From Thalassotalea sp. ND16A (GTDB taxonomy: Bacteria; Pseudomonadota; Gammaproteobacteria; Enterobacterales; Alteromonadaceae): a stretch of DNA of 64,000 nt. This document shows, piece by piece, positions 8,705-17,427 of this stretch (positions within the stretch are counted from its first letter, which is position 1; the number at the start of each line of letters is the position of its first letter). The DNA is taken from contig NZ_JQDZ01000103.1 in assembly GCF_000764205.1 (NCBI RefSeq), positions 44,375-108,374 on the forward strand, read 5' to 3'. The notes beneath the pieces were generated by a model. That model was not told the DNA's origin. It did not search any database and saw only the letters and a program-made list of their open reading frames with translations. The position numbers were made by a program, and so were the translations under genes.

Positions 8705-10174
8705 ATGAATTGGAAATTTTTACTGCCAGCTATATTGCTGACAATATATTGTACTTCGGCTGATGCAGCGGCAGAGCCGTTATCTGCGAAAACACTGGCT
8801 AAACTTGATCGACAGCTGATTGAAAATAGCAGCCGTTATGGCAGTGTTTCGCAATCAATACTGGTGAAAAAACAAGACCAGGTCATTTACCGTAAAACCC
8901 ATGGACTTAGCAGCCTGGAGTTATCCACTGCGGTAAGAGAAAATAACATCTATCCGGTATACTCACTGGCAAAGCTATTTGCCAGTGTCACGTTAATGGG
9001 GTTAGTAGAGCAAGGTGAAATAGATTTGGAAAAGAGGATTACCTTCTACTTACCTGAGTTACCTGAGAGTTGGTCACAGGTATCGGTACGCCACTGTTTA
9101 AATCATACTTCCGGCATTCCCGAATACTTCTCGATGGAATATACCAAAACGGGTTTTCCAAACTCGGTTGAAGATGTCTTTGTTAACATAGCCGACCAGC
9201 CTTTTCAGTTCAAAACGGGTAACACCAACAACTATAACAACACCAATTTCTTAGTGATTGGGGCGATCATCGAAAAAGTCAGCAAACGCAGTTATGTTGA
9301 AATCGTAGAAGAAAACATTCTGACTCCTCTGGCGTTAAATCATACGTTTTATTCCCAGGCGAAAGAGGTTATCCCTAACCTGGTAAGTAGCTACTGGGGC
9401 AATAAGGGAAACCATACCGTAGATAAAGGGGTGAACTGGCCAACCTATGCTTTTACTCATAGTGGTTTATATTCAAACAAAGCAGACTTGCAACGATTTA
9501 TTGAGGGTGTGGTTGCTGGCAAAATAATCTCTAAAGACACCTTGGATGAAATGTGGCAACCGATGAAGCTGAATAATGGCGAAGCAGGACGTTTTGCTTC
9601 TGGCTGGGAGTATTTTAACGAAGGCGAATTTGTTCGAGTCGGCCATGAAGGTGGAAACAGAGTTAGGATGGATTATCACTTTAAGCCAAACGATAAACGT
9701 GATAACTATACCAGCATATACTTAACCAATGGTAATGGCTTTTTTAGTGGTATCACCACGCACTTAGTTGACTCTTTGATGTCAATCATTGCACCCAGTG
9801 ATTTCCCTACTTTGGTATTGCAAGAGCAATTATTGGATGCCGCCTTTAATAAAACCTTAGCTAAGAATTCAGCAGAGATATTCAAACAAATAGCCAGTAA
9901 CCCATATATAAAACAGAGTGGCGTTGCTGACTTTATAACAGAGCGAGGTTACACCATTTATTTTTCATCTCGGCCAAAGGATTCGATTGCCCTGTTTGAA
10001 TTTCATACTGAAAATTTACCTGATGATGCCATGGGTTGGGAGCGCTTAGGTGAAGCATGGTTGGCAGCAAATGATAAAAAACAGGCGATTAAATACTTCG
10101 AAAAAGCGTTAGCCATTGACGGCCAGTTAACTCATGTTAAACGCAAGTTAGAGCGCCTTCGTAAACAAAATTAA
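8705..10174 (+). CDS. Beta-lactamase-fold serine hydrolase with C-terminal TPR
   Basis: Exported 489-residue protein of the class C beta-lactamase/DD-peptidase (PF00144) superfamily. A signal peptide ends near residue 23. The catalytic SLAK tetrad starts at S87; a YNN motif (FKTGNTNNYNNTNF) and HEGG (RVGHEGGNRV) give the second and third motifs. About 50 C-terminal residues (WERLGEAWLAANDKKQAIKYFEKAL) form one TPR, common in esterase-like members. ATG 8705 has GGA 7 nt upstream and is preferred over TTG 8699. Placed behind blaI and the M56/M23 gene, it is the probable regulated output. Beta-lactam hydrolysis is not shown by sequence; peptidase or esterase activity is equally possible. Confidence 0.85.
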   Translation: MNWKFLLPAILLTIYCTSADAAAEPLSAKTLAKLDRQLIENSSRYGSVSQSILVKKQDQVIYRKTHGLSSLELSTAVRENNIYPVYSLAKLFASVTLMGLVEQGEIDLEKRITFYLPELPESWSQVSVRHCLNHTSGIPEYFSMEYTKTGFPNSVEDVFVNIADQPFQFKTGNTNNYNNTNFLVIGAIIEKVSKRSYVEIVEENILTPLALNHTFYSQAKEVIPNLVSSYWGNKGNHTVDKGVNWPTYAFTHSGLYSNKADLQRFIEGVVAGKIISKDTLDEMWQPMKLNNGEAGRFASGWEYFNEGEFVRVGHEGGNRVRMDYHFKPNDKRDNYTSIYLTNGNGFFSGITTHLVDSLMSIIAPSDFPTLVLQEQLLDAAFNKTLAKNSAEIFKQIASNPYIKQSGVADFITERGYTIYFSSRPKDSIALFEFHTENLPDDAMGWERLGEAWLAANDKKQAIKYFEKALAIDGQLTHVKRKLERLRKQN

Positions 10175-10247
10175 CCATTGTTGAAAAGCATTTTTTATTG
10201 CTCTGATAGGTGTAGTATCTTGCAGAATAATAGTGTCGCCAGCAAAC

Positions 10248-11000
10248 TCAAAGACCGCCCGCCAGATCCAAGAAATTTCCGGTTGAGAATGAGGATTTTT
10301 CAGAAGCTAACCAGTAGATAGCTTCTGCCACTTCCTCTGCTTGTCCACCTCGACCTAACGGGATGATCCCCTCTAATCTTTTAATCCGATCCGGTTCGCC
10401 CCCATCAGCATGCATGTCTGTATAGATTAAGCCCGGTCTTACACAATTCACTCTAATACCTTCCTTTGCCACTTCCAGTGATAAGCCTTTAGTTAGTGTA
10501 TCGATTGCTCCTTTAGAAGCGGCGTAATCAATATACTCATTAGGTGAACCTGACTTTGCGGCCCCCGATGAAACATTGACAATTACCCCACCGTCTCCTC
10601 CATGGGCCGTTGACATTCGTTTTATCGCTTCACGACTGCATAAAAAATAGCTGGTTACGTTGTTAATCAAGATTTCATTGATGCGCGCTGCGCTCATGTC
10701 GATTAACCGCGATTGTTGTTTTAAAATACCGGCATTATTTATCAATACGCTAACGGTTCCTAACTCCTTATCAACCATTGAAAATAATCGTATTATGTCC
10801 TGTTCATCCGACACGTCCGCTTGCACCGTTATGCATTTAACACCTAGCGCAGAGATTTCCTTGGCTAGTTTTTGCGCAGGTGCGGCTTGTGATTTGTAAT
10901 TGATACAAACCGCATAGCCTTTTTCGGCAAAGAGTTTTGCGGTTGCTGCACCGATCCCTCTACCGGCGCCAGTGATGATCACCACTTTATTATTTTTCAT
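10248..11000 (-). CDS. SDR family oxidoreductase
   Basis: A 250-residue classical short-chain dehydrogenase/reductase. The Rossmann glycine motif TGAGRGIG is near the N-terminus, then NNAG, the catalytic Ser region VNVSSGAAKSGS, YAASK, and the PG segment NCVRPGLIYTDMH. Full length with an intact C-terminus (STGNFLDLAGGL). AAGGA lies 7 nt before the ATG. The substrate cannot be inferred; it resembles FabG-like and glucose dehydrogenase-like members. It is divergent from the AraC-type gene at 11266, which could regulate it. Confidence 0.9.
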   Translation of the reverse strand: MKNNKVVIITGAGRGIGAATAKLFAEKGYAVCINYKSQAAPAQKLAKEISALGVKCITVQADVSDEQDIIRLFSMVDKELGTVSVLINNAGILKQQSRLIDMSAARINEILINNVTSYFLCSREAIKRMSTAHGGDGGVIVNVSSGAAKSGSPNEYIDYAASKGAIDTLTKGLSLEVAKEGIRVNCVRPGLIYTDMHADGGEPDRIKRLEGIIPLGRGGQAEEVAEAIYWLASEKSSFSTGNFLDLAGGL

Positions 11001-11265
11001 TATCTATTCCTTCAATACTTTCTATTTCTTTCATAATCCAGATTAACGACATAGTAACGATTCTCTGTTTATATTCACACCCGAATAAACTTTTTCCGTT
11101 GAGGAGTTTGTCTGGGCATTCATCCACTTGCGGATAGTAGAATGTTTACTGGCATTGTTAGCTAATTTATTTGCCAGCCCAACAATATCGCCCTTCGCCC
11201 TAGTGAATTAAAAAGCTTAATGTTAAATTGCCTATTCATTTGCTAAAACCATATTATCAACTTTT

Positions 11266-12417
11266 ATGTATTTATCTTTCGTCGACATTTTTGATTTATT
11301 TTTTCGATTTGCGGTCATTGGCCAATTGGTTTTATTGGCTGCCTTTATTTTGTATAAATCTTGTCACTTTAAATCACTCTTGCTCACCACATTAATTATT
11401 TGTGTCTGTTCATATTTATTATTAACGCCACAAATCCCGGATCATCATTACGGCGCATTTCGCGGCGTATTATTATTTTTTACCGATATTATTCCCTATG
11501 TTTGTTGGCTTTATGTTTTTGCCTTATTAGATGATGATTTTCATCCGAAAAACTGGCCGATAGCGATTAATGCATTATTGCTGGGCGCTACCTTATGGTT
11601 AGTGTATTTCTTTATCTATTTACAAGGAAACGGGGTATTTCATCAAATAAATCATGGCATAGAAGCGGTAGTGATCTTGCATATTTTGTATGTTGCATTA
11701 AAAGATCTGCAAGATGATTTAGTGGATTCGAGAAGAAAAAAACGCATGTTAATGGTGTTTTTCCTAGCCAGTTATGGGTTTGTATTGACGGTGTTTGAAT
11801 TAACAAAAGCGAGCATGATACATACTTCAATATTTAGCCTGCTTAATTCAAACTTGATTTTCATCATCGTCAATATATTTTTCTTTGCTGCACTGAAAAA
11901 GCATCAACAACAAAGACACAGCGCCGATGCTAATAGTGAAAAAAGTAACATTGATAGTAACAAGGACAATGTTAACAATCACACGCAACGTTCCAAGCAG
12001 CCATTGACAACAAATATACCGCTAATTTTTCAAGAAAACTTTGCCAAGTTAACATCGTTTATTGAGGCCGGAAATTTCAAACAAACGGAATTAACCATAA
12101 AGCAATTGGCAATGACACTGCAAACTCCTGAACACCAGTTACGCGAGTTGATTAATCAATGTTTGGGTTTTAAAAACTTCTCCTCGTTTTTAAATAGCTA
12201 TCGTATCCCCGCCGCCTGTTTAGAATTTGAAAATGTAGATAACATCCGCAAACCCATTTTAACCATCGCCCTAGAACTAGGCTACGGCTCGATAGGACCA
12301 TTTAATCGAGCATTTAAAGACATCACCGGAAAAACACCAACACAGTACCGACAACGGGCAATCGGCAATCGGCAATCGGCAAATAAAATAGTCAAACTCA
12401 CCTGCAACAACCGATAA
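11266..12417 (+). CDS. AraC family regulator with N-terminal membrane domain
   Basis: A 383-residue protein. The first 215 residues are about seven hydrophobic segments with short loops. After a polar Asn-rich linker (SNIDSNKDNVNNHTQ) come about 130 residues of AraC/XylS DNA-binding domain: ELTIKQLAMTLQTPEHQLRELI as the first HTH, and the canonical LTIALELGYGSIGPFNRAFKDITGKTPTQYR as the second. Such membrane AraC proteins in this order usually sit by genes they control; here the SDR gene is divergent. The C-terminus ends in a run of a 9-bp microrepeat (GCAATCGGC, ~12359-12380). The HTH half is duplicated at 16808-17225. Confidence 0.85.
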   Translation: MYLSFVDIFDLFFRFAVIGQLVLLAAFILYKSCHFKSLLLTTLIICVCSYLLLTPQIPDHHYGAFRGVLLFFTDIIPYVCWLYVFALLDDDFHPKNWPIAINALLLGATLWLVYFFIYLQGNGVFHQINHGIEAVVILHILYVALKDLQDDLVDSRRKKRMLMVFFLASYGFVLTVFELTKASMIHTSIFSLLNSNLIFIIVNIFFFAALKKHQQQRHSADANSEKSNIDSNKDNVNNHTQRSKQPLTTNIPLIFQENFAKLTSFIEAGNFKQTELTIKQLAMTLQTPEHQLRELINQCLGFKNFSSFLNSYRIPAACLEFENVDNIRKPILTIALELGYGSIGPFNRAFKDITGKTPTQYRQRAIGNRQSANKIVKLTCNNR

Positions 12418-12520
12418 ACCGCTGCTCGAATATAAAAAACGCTTGCCCATTTTGAAATTGCTAAGCGTTTTTTGAAATCAGCAAGACCTTCATGCGAGTA
12501 AAAGGTGAAGATAGCCCCAT
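11952..12520 (+). repeat. Direct repeat, copy 1 (AraC gene 3' part and terminator)
   Basis: About 570 bp covering the linker, HTH domain and downstream terminator of the AraC-type gene. A near-identical copy lies at 16808-17354 in the same orientation. The copies differ by scattered substitutions and by loss of the microrepeat at the stop codon in the second copy. Confidence 0.92.
12434..12473 (+). terminator. Terminator after the AraC-type gene
   Basis: Arms AAAAAACGCTT and AAGCGTTTTTT enclose a loop of about 18 nt. The T6 run follows the 3' arm. A copy is at 17268-17307. Confidence 0.75.
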
Positions 12521-12578
12521 AAGTTTACGATGAGTACAGAGTAAATATCACTTTAAGCACAACGGCTGGTATCTGTAC

Positions 12579-12890
12579 TTACTCTTTTACATTTACTTCG
12601 ATGGAATAACTGAATAACGATTTTCGAGTTTTGTATTTGGTGTCATAGCATTTTTTTAAAAGTGAGATCAACCGTCTCCCTTCTTGCCTGGCGTTTTCTT
12701 TTTTAAACAACCCGCTGTAACTTAATAAAACGCTTGTCGTATTTTTGTTGAGTTTTATTTTCTCGACTTCCAAAAACTTTAATTTAGCATTACTGATTAC
12801 GGTTTCTGGTGGTCCACACTTGCCATGGCTAGCGATAGGGAAAATAAACAATACTGAAAAAAGTACACTTAAAATTGTATTTCTTTTCAT
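12579..12890 (-). CDS. Small secreted protein of unknown function
   Basis: A 103-residue protein with an N-terminal signal peptide (MKRNTILSVLFSVLFIFPIASHGKC, probable cleavage after SHG). The mature part has two Cys residues (GKCGPPE and KKCYDTK), which could form a disulfide in the periplasm. It has mixed charge and no recognised domain. AGAGG lies 6 nt before the ATG. It is downstream of the large lipoprotein gene on the same strand, 63 bp away, and is probably co-transcribed with it. Confidence 0.6.
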   Translation of the reverse strand: MKRNTILSVLFSVLFIFPIASHGKCGPPETVISNAKLKFLEVEKIKLNKNTTSVLLSYSGLFKKENARQEGRRLISLLKKCYDTKYKTRKSLFSYSIEVNVKE

Positions 12891-12953
12891 AGGGTACCTC
12901 TTATAAATATAAAGCCTATATGGAACATACAGGCTTTATATTAAGTGAAATAA

Positions 12954-15900
12954 TTAATGTAAAGTTATTTTACTTTGTGTTGATTCTCTAATGAATTTAT
13001 CTGTCATTGACATCGCGTTAATCGTGCCATCTTCCAACACATTACTTGAGACTGTCGGAGAAGCACCAACACAATCTATTTGACACGGTATCAGAACACC
13101 ATTTTCAATCGAAAATACACGCCAGTAGTACCCTGCACCTGATGGCGGGTTGTAAGTACGAGTCGTACCATCGTAGTACAGTTTAACTTGGGCATTTGAT
13201 TCTACAAATGTACCATTACGGCTGAAGTTATAGATGTAGTAGCTATAAGTGGTGTTTGTATCTACTTGTTCGACAGTAATAGTTTCAGGACCAAAAGCAC
13301 TAGTATCATCAACATCTAACGTTACGTTTTCGGCTTGTTGACGAGCAAAGTAAACGTGGTTTGAACCAAAAGTAATATGAGAGTCGAGATCGCTTGGTGA
13401 TCTCCCCCAAGTTAACACGATTCGAGCTTCACCATCGTCTACGTTTTCTGCATTAGCCGATAAGTTGATGGCTTTGTTTATGGTATCGCCACCTTGGATA
13501 CTAATTGACTCGTATATGGTGTCATAACCTGTTTTAGATACTTCAAGAGTGTAGTATCCAGCTTCTAATTCAAGGCTAACAGCGCTTGTTGAACTATAAA
13601 ATAACGATACAAATTCACCGGCAGGGTTGTTTAATCCCTTGCGCACTAAAACTTGTGCATCTTCGATAAATATTGAAGGATCTTGGGCATTAACCACGCT
13701 CGTACTTAATGTACCGATGTTACTTTCTTGCTCTTCAATGAATAACACTTGAGGCAATGTTGCATCGTAGTTTTTAAGCACTTCAATACTTGCCGTAGCA
13801 TCAATAAAGCCCTCTTTACTAAACGTTACGTGATAAGTACCTACACTGATATCTGTAATATTGTATAAACCGTTGGCATCAGATGTGGTTGATGCAATGT
13901 GTTGACCACTAATTGTTGCAATAGTGATGTTAACACCTGTGATAGCTGAGCCCTGGTTATCGGCAACAGTACCAGAAATACTACCTAGTGCTGCTGTAAA
14001 TGGACACTCAGTACTCGACCACAATTCATAACCATTTTCGAACAGTAAAATATTTTCCGGAGAATCAATATTTAATTGTCGACCTAATGAGCCATAATCA
14101 ATGGCCAAATGGCTGTCAACACCCGCTGTAAGGTCAAGTAAACAATTCAATGCCGGTTCAACTTCGGGGTTGTATGAAGAGCTAGCCTCAAATTTGGCAT
14201 ACGGCCCCATATCAACACCAATGCTTGGACCGTCTAAATGGAATCGCCCGACAACGGGGATATTAAAGTCAATTTCATACAAAGAAACAACAATAGCGAC
14301 TTTGGCATTTGCATCAACATGAATGCCACCTTCCAGTGAGTAAACAGGTTCAATCGTAGTCAAATTTGGCGTGAACTCTTTGACTTTTGATAAGATAGAG
14401 TTTGTGTATTCGATACCGGTACTAATATCACCTCGGTTTTGGAAACCATAGTGTAAGGAGCCCGCGGCACTCATCCCAATCCCCGCACCAACGGCAGGTA
14501 CGGCTTGCACATTAATCAATAACGGGATAGCACCAACCGTAATAATGCGATTAACATTGAAGATTGGGTTAAATTCCTTATTAAATTGACGGCTGTACTC
14601 ATAAGGAATGTCGATATCTAAAAAGGTTGCCGTTGAGTAGTTTGTGTCGGCAATAAATTTAAGATCTGTAATCGTGCTTTCAAAAACTTTAAGATCAAAA
14701 TCGATATCCAGAGCCGAATTCATCGACAAGTCTGTTACGGTTTTTATACCCGGAGCAAACTGATGTTGGATACGGCGCTCAAAACTTAGTACATTTAAAC
14801 TATTTTGTACTCGTGCTTGTACTCGTTGACCGGAATGAACAGTTGCAGTAACAGAATCCGCAGAATTGTAAACACTGATTTGTAAGTTAAGCTCTGCACT
14901 GGGGAATGTTTGTGAAAATGTTGCGATTTCAGTACTAAGAATGTTCCCGTTGATGGCCGTTATCTTACGCATAAAACCGTGAGTTTGATCTTCGCCAATA
15001 CCAACAACAATATCGCCGACGGCAAAGTCTGGAGCGTTATCACCTGTAACTTCCAAAACATTGTCATTTATTATAAAGTTGAATTCACTTTCATTATCAA
15101 TAACATGTGTTGAATATCCGTGTTCAGCATTATTCGCTGGCGTGAGTTGTGAAGACTCTAATCCCGCGATTTCAACATTAACGTCGACCAATGGTTGTGG
15201 ATCAGAATCTAGTTCATAATCAATGAAAGTTAGAGTAGGCAATACTTCAATTGTGATGATGTCTTTTACCACAGCACCTTCGTTATCGATAACTTCCACT
15301 TCGAACGAAATAAAGGAATCAAGATAGTCTTGCGGGATGATAAAACTAGGCTGCAGAGAGTTTTCGTCAACTAGTGAGAGCAGTTCACCAGCAATTTGGA
15401 TCCAGTTGATAGCAACTATTTCACCATCAACATCAAACGCACTAGCGGTTAGTTTTACTAAAGAACTTTGGTTAATAGCAAAATCTTCACCTGCATTTAA
15501 TTGTGGTAATTCATTAACCGGCAATACTGTTATGTTGATTGAGTCACTCGCACTTTCTTGTTCATTGTCTGTCACCGTGACTTCGAATGTATACTCTAGT
15601 ATTTGAGTAGTAACTGGACCTTCAAATGTAATGGAACCATCGCTATGTTTGATAATTTCGATTTCGGCGCCTGAAATTTGCGTCCACTCAATTATCTCGA
15701 CAGAACCATCTGCATCTACTGCAACAGGTGTAATATTGATACTGTCTTGTTCGTTGATCGTTATGTCATCAGTAAATGAAATACTAGGAGCTAAGTTAAC
15801 CGGATTGATAGTAATTGAAGTAGTATCGGTTGTCGTGGCACCTTCGTTATCAGTAGCGCTAACTTCAAACGATAACTCTAAAAATTCTGTGGTTACTGGC

Positions 15901-16475
15901 GCTGTAAATGTTAATGTATCGCTTGAGGTATTCGCTAAGTCGACATCAACACCACCAACTTGACGCCAAGAAATATTGGTGATTTCGCCATCGATATCGG
16001 AAGCATTCGCTTCAATAAGCACATTAGTTTGCTCGTCTTTTAAATTACCATCTACAACGACCAAATCGAGTTTTGGGGATTCATTTACTGGGTTAACTAT
16101 CACTGATAATGTACGCTGCGCAGTTGCACCGTCATTATCGGAAACACTGATAGTAAAACCATAGGTCATTACTTCTGTTGTCAATGGGGTAGTAAATGAT
16201 AAGTTCTGGCTGTCTTGTCCTTCGAGTTCAATACTATCACCTGAAGTTTGTTGCCAGTTATAACTAGTAATGGTGCCGTCTTCATCAGATGCTGTTGCAC
16301 TAATGCTTGCTAATGTTTGTTCGTCAAAAGTGTAGCTATCTGACAAAGCCAACTGAGGCGCTTTATTTATATCTGGCTTAGAATCTGAACCTGAATCAGA
16401 ACCGCCACAAGCAGTAAGCATTAAAGAGGTTGCCACCAACAAACTATACTTATGTACTATTTTTGCTATATTCAT
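12954..16475 (-). CDS. Large multidomain surface lipoprotein with PKD/cadherin-like repeats
   Basis: An 1173-residue protein with lipoprotein signal MLTACGGSD (lipobox LTAC), then a Ser/Gly/Asp-rich linker. Four tandem beta-sandwich modules of about 95 residues follow (to about residue 410), each with a DxDG..I..xxWxQ..G pattern and NxxPxL joints, typical of PKD/REJ-like repeats. The central ~450 residues have no recognised fold. From about 870 comes a carboxypeptidase-regulatory-like domain (GSISGTVADNQGSAITGVNI), then a second such module, and a C-terminal domain starting RIVLTWGRSPSDLDSHI, similar to DUF2135/YfaP-type domains. It is probably outer-membrane anchored. AAGGA precedes the ATG by 7 nt. 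Confidence 0.75.
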   Translation of the reverse strand: MNIAKIVHKYSLLVATSLMLTACGGSDSGSDSKPDINKAPQLALSDSYTFDEQTLASISATASDEDGTITSYNWQQTSGDSIELEGQDSQNLSFTTPLTTEVMTYGFTISVSDNDGATAQRTLSVIVNPVNESPKLDLVVVDGNLKDEQTNVLIEANASDIDGEITNISWRQVGGVDVDLANTSSDTLTFTAPVTTEFLELSFEVSATDNEGATTTDTTSITINPVNLAPSISFTDDITINEQDSINITPVAVDADGSVEIIEWTQISGAEIEIIKHSDGSITFEGPVTTQILEYTFEVTVTDNEQESASDSINITVLPVNELPQLNAGEDFAINQSSLVKLTASAFDVDGEIVAINWIQIAGELLSLVDENSLQPSFIIPQDYLDSFISFEVEVIDNEGAVVKDIITIEVLPTLTFIDYELDSDPQPLVDVNVEIAGLESSQLTPANNAEHGYSTHVIDNESEFNFIINDNVLEVTGDNAPDFAVGDIVVGIGEDQTHGFMRKITAINGNILSTEIATFSQTFPSAELNLQISVYNSADSVTATVHSGQRVQARVQNSLNVLSFERRIQHQFAPGIKTVTDLSMNSALDIDFDLKVFESTITDLKFIADTNYSTATFLDIDIPYEYSRQFNKEFNPIFNVNRIITVGAIPLLINVQAVPAVGAGIGMSAAGSLHYGFQNRGDISTGIEYTNSILSKVKEFTPNLTTIEPVYSLEGGIHVDANAKVAIVVSLYEIDFNIPVVGRFHLDGPSIGVDMGPYAKFEASSSYNPEVEPALNCLLDLTAGVDSHLAIDYGSLGRQLNIDSPENILLFENGYELWSSTECPFTAALGSISGTVADNQGSAITGVNITIATISGQHIASTTSDANGLYNITDISVGTYHVTFSKEGFIDATASIEVLKNYDATLPQVLFIEEQESNIGTLSTSVVNAQDPSIFIEDAQVLVRKGLNNPAGEFVSLFYSSTSAVSLELEAGYYTLEVSKTGYDTIYESISIQGGDTINKAINLSANAENVDDGEARIVLTWGRSPSDLDSHITFGSNHVYFARQQAENVTLDVDDTSAFGPETITVEQVDTNTTYSYYIYNFSRNGTFVESNAQVKLYYDGTTRTYNPPSGAGYYWRVFSIENGVLIPCQIDCVGASPTVSSNVLEDGTINAMSMTDKFIRESTQSKITLH

Positions 16476-16807
16476 TTTTTCATTCCTTGATTTTAAAGAA
16501 AAAACATAATTGGGAAAATTTCTTTACTTATATGAATAATAGAGGTCTAGAAAAGCTATAGAGTTATAGCTATATGTGCTGCAAGACGTCCATGTATTGC
16601 TGTTAATGCCTTGATAATAAAATGCCATTCAAACATTAACACTGTAAAGTGAGTTTATCTTATCATAAATTAAAAGCTTGTAAATCCAATAAGTTATTGG
16701 GAACGAATTATGCGCCGAAATACGTTTGAAGCATTTTAGTATTATCATAAAAATTTCTTCAAATTTGATAATCACTTGGCCTACCACCTCAATGATAATG
16801 CTGTCAG
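16476..16807. other. Intergenic region upstream of the lipoprotein gene
   Basis: AT-rich, no gene on either strand. It should hold the lipoprotein promoter. It ends where the duplicated AraC segment begins. Confidence 0.4.
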
Positions 16808-17225
16808 TGATAGTAACAAGGATAATGTTAACAACGACACCCAACATTCCAAGCCAACATCAGCAACAAATATCCAGCTAATTTTTCAAGAAAACTTTGC
16901 TAAGTTAACATCGTTTATTGAGGCCGGAAATTTCAAACAAACGGAATTAACCATAAAGCAATTGGCAATGACACTGCAGACTCCCGAACACCAGTTACGC
17001 GAGTTGATTAATCAATATTTGGGCTTTAAAAACTTCTCCTCGTTTTTAAATAGCTATCGTATCCCCGCCGCATGTTTAGAGTTTGAAAATGTAGATAACA
17101 TCCGCAAACCCATTTTAACCATCGCCCTAGAACTAGGCTACGGCTCGATAGGACCATTTAATCGAGCATTTAAAGACATCACCGGAAAAACACCGACACA
17201 GTACCGGCAATCGGCAATAAAATAG
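16808..17225 (+). pseudogene. Duplicated AraC-type DNA-binding domain, N-terminus missing
   Basis: Encodes the linker and both HTH motifs of the gene at 11266 with only two residue differences across the core (Pro to Gln before LIFQENF, Cys to Tyr in INQ-C/Y-LGFKN). The whole membrane domain is absent. The open frame can be extended to TTG 16776 but no ribosome binding site is seen. It may be an inert duplicate; if translated it would be a soluble HTH protein competing for the same sites as the full-length regulator. Confidence 0.75.
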
Positions 17226-17267
17226 TCAAACTCAACTGCAACAACCGATAAACCGCTGTTCGAATAT

Positions 17268-17307
17268 AAAAAACGCTTACCAATTTCAAAATTGCTAAGC
17301 GTTTTTT
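17268..17307 (+). terminator. Terminator copy in the duplicated segment
   Basis: Arms AAAAAACGCTT and AAGCGTTTTTT as at 12434-12473. The stem is conserved although the loop has changed, including an inner AATTTCAAAATT-type match. Confidence 0.7.
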
Positions 17308-17427
17308 GGAATCGGCAAGACCTTCAAGCAAGTAAAAGGGGAAGATAGCCCCATCGATGCGCACTGGTAATAACACTCCAGTACCGCTCATCAGTTTACT
17401 ATTTATTAAATTTTAAAGGGGAATATA

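Larger units (their letters stand above)
16808..17354 (+). repeat. Direct repeat, copy 2
   Basis: Second copy of 11952-12520, same orientation, including the terminator and about 45 bp beyond. Together the copies bracket the lipoprotein and the small secreted protein genes. Confidence 0.92.

Noticed and set aside
14101..16164. Several plus-strand frames (73-110 codons) opposite the large lipoprotein gene
   Set aside because: Regular spacing reflects the repeat modules of the minus-strand gene; low-complexity Ser/Thr/Val composition and no start signals.
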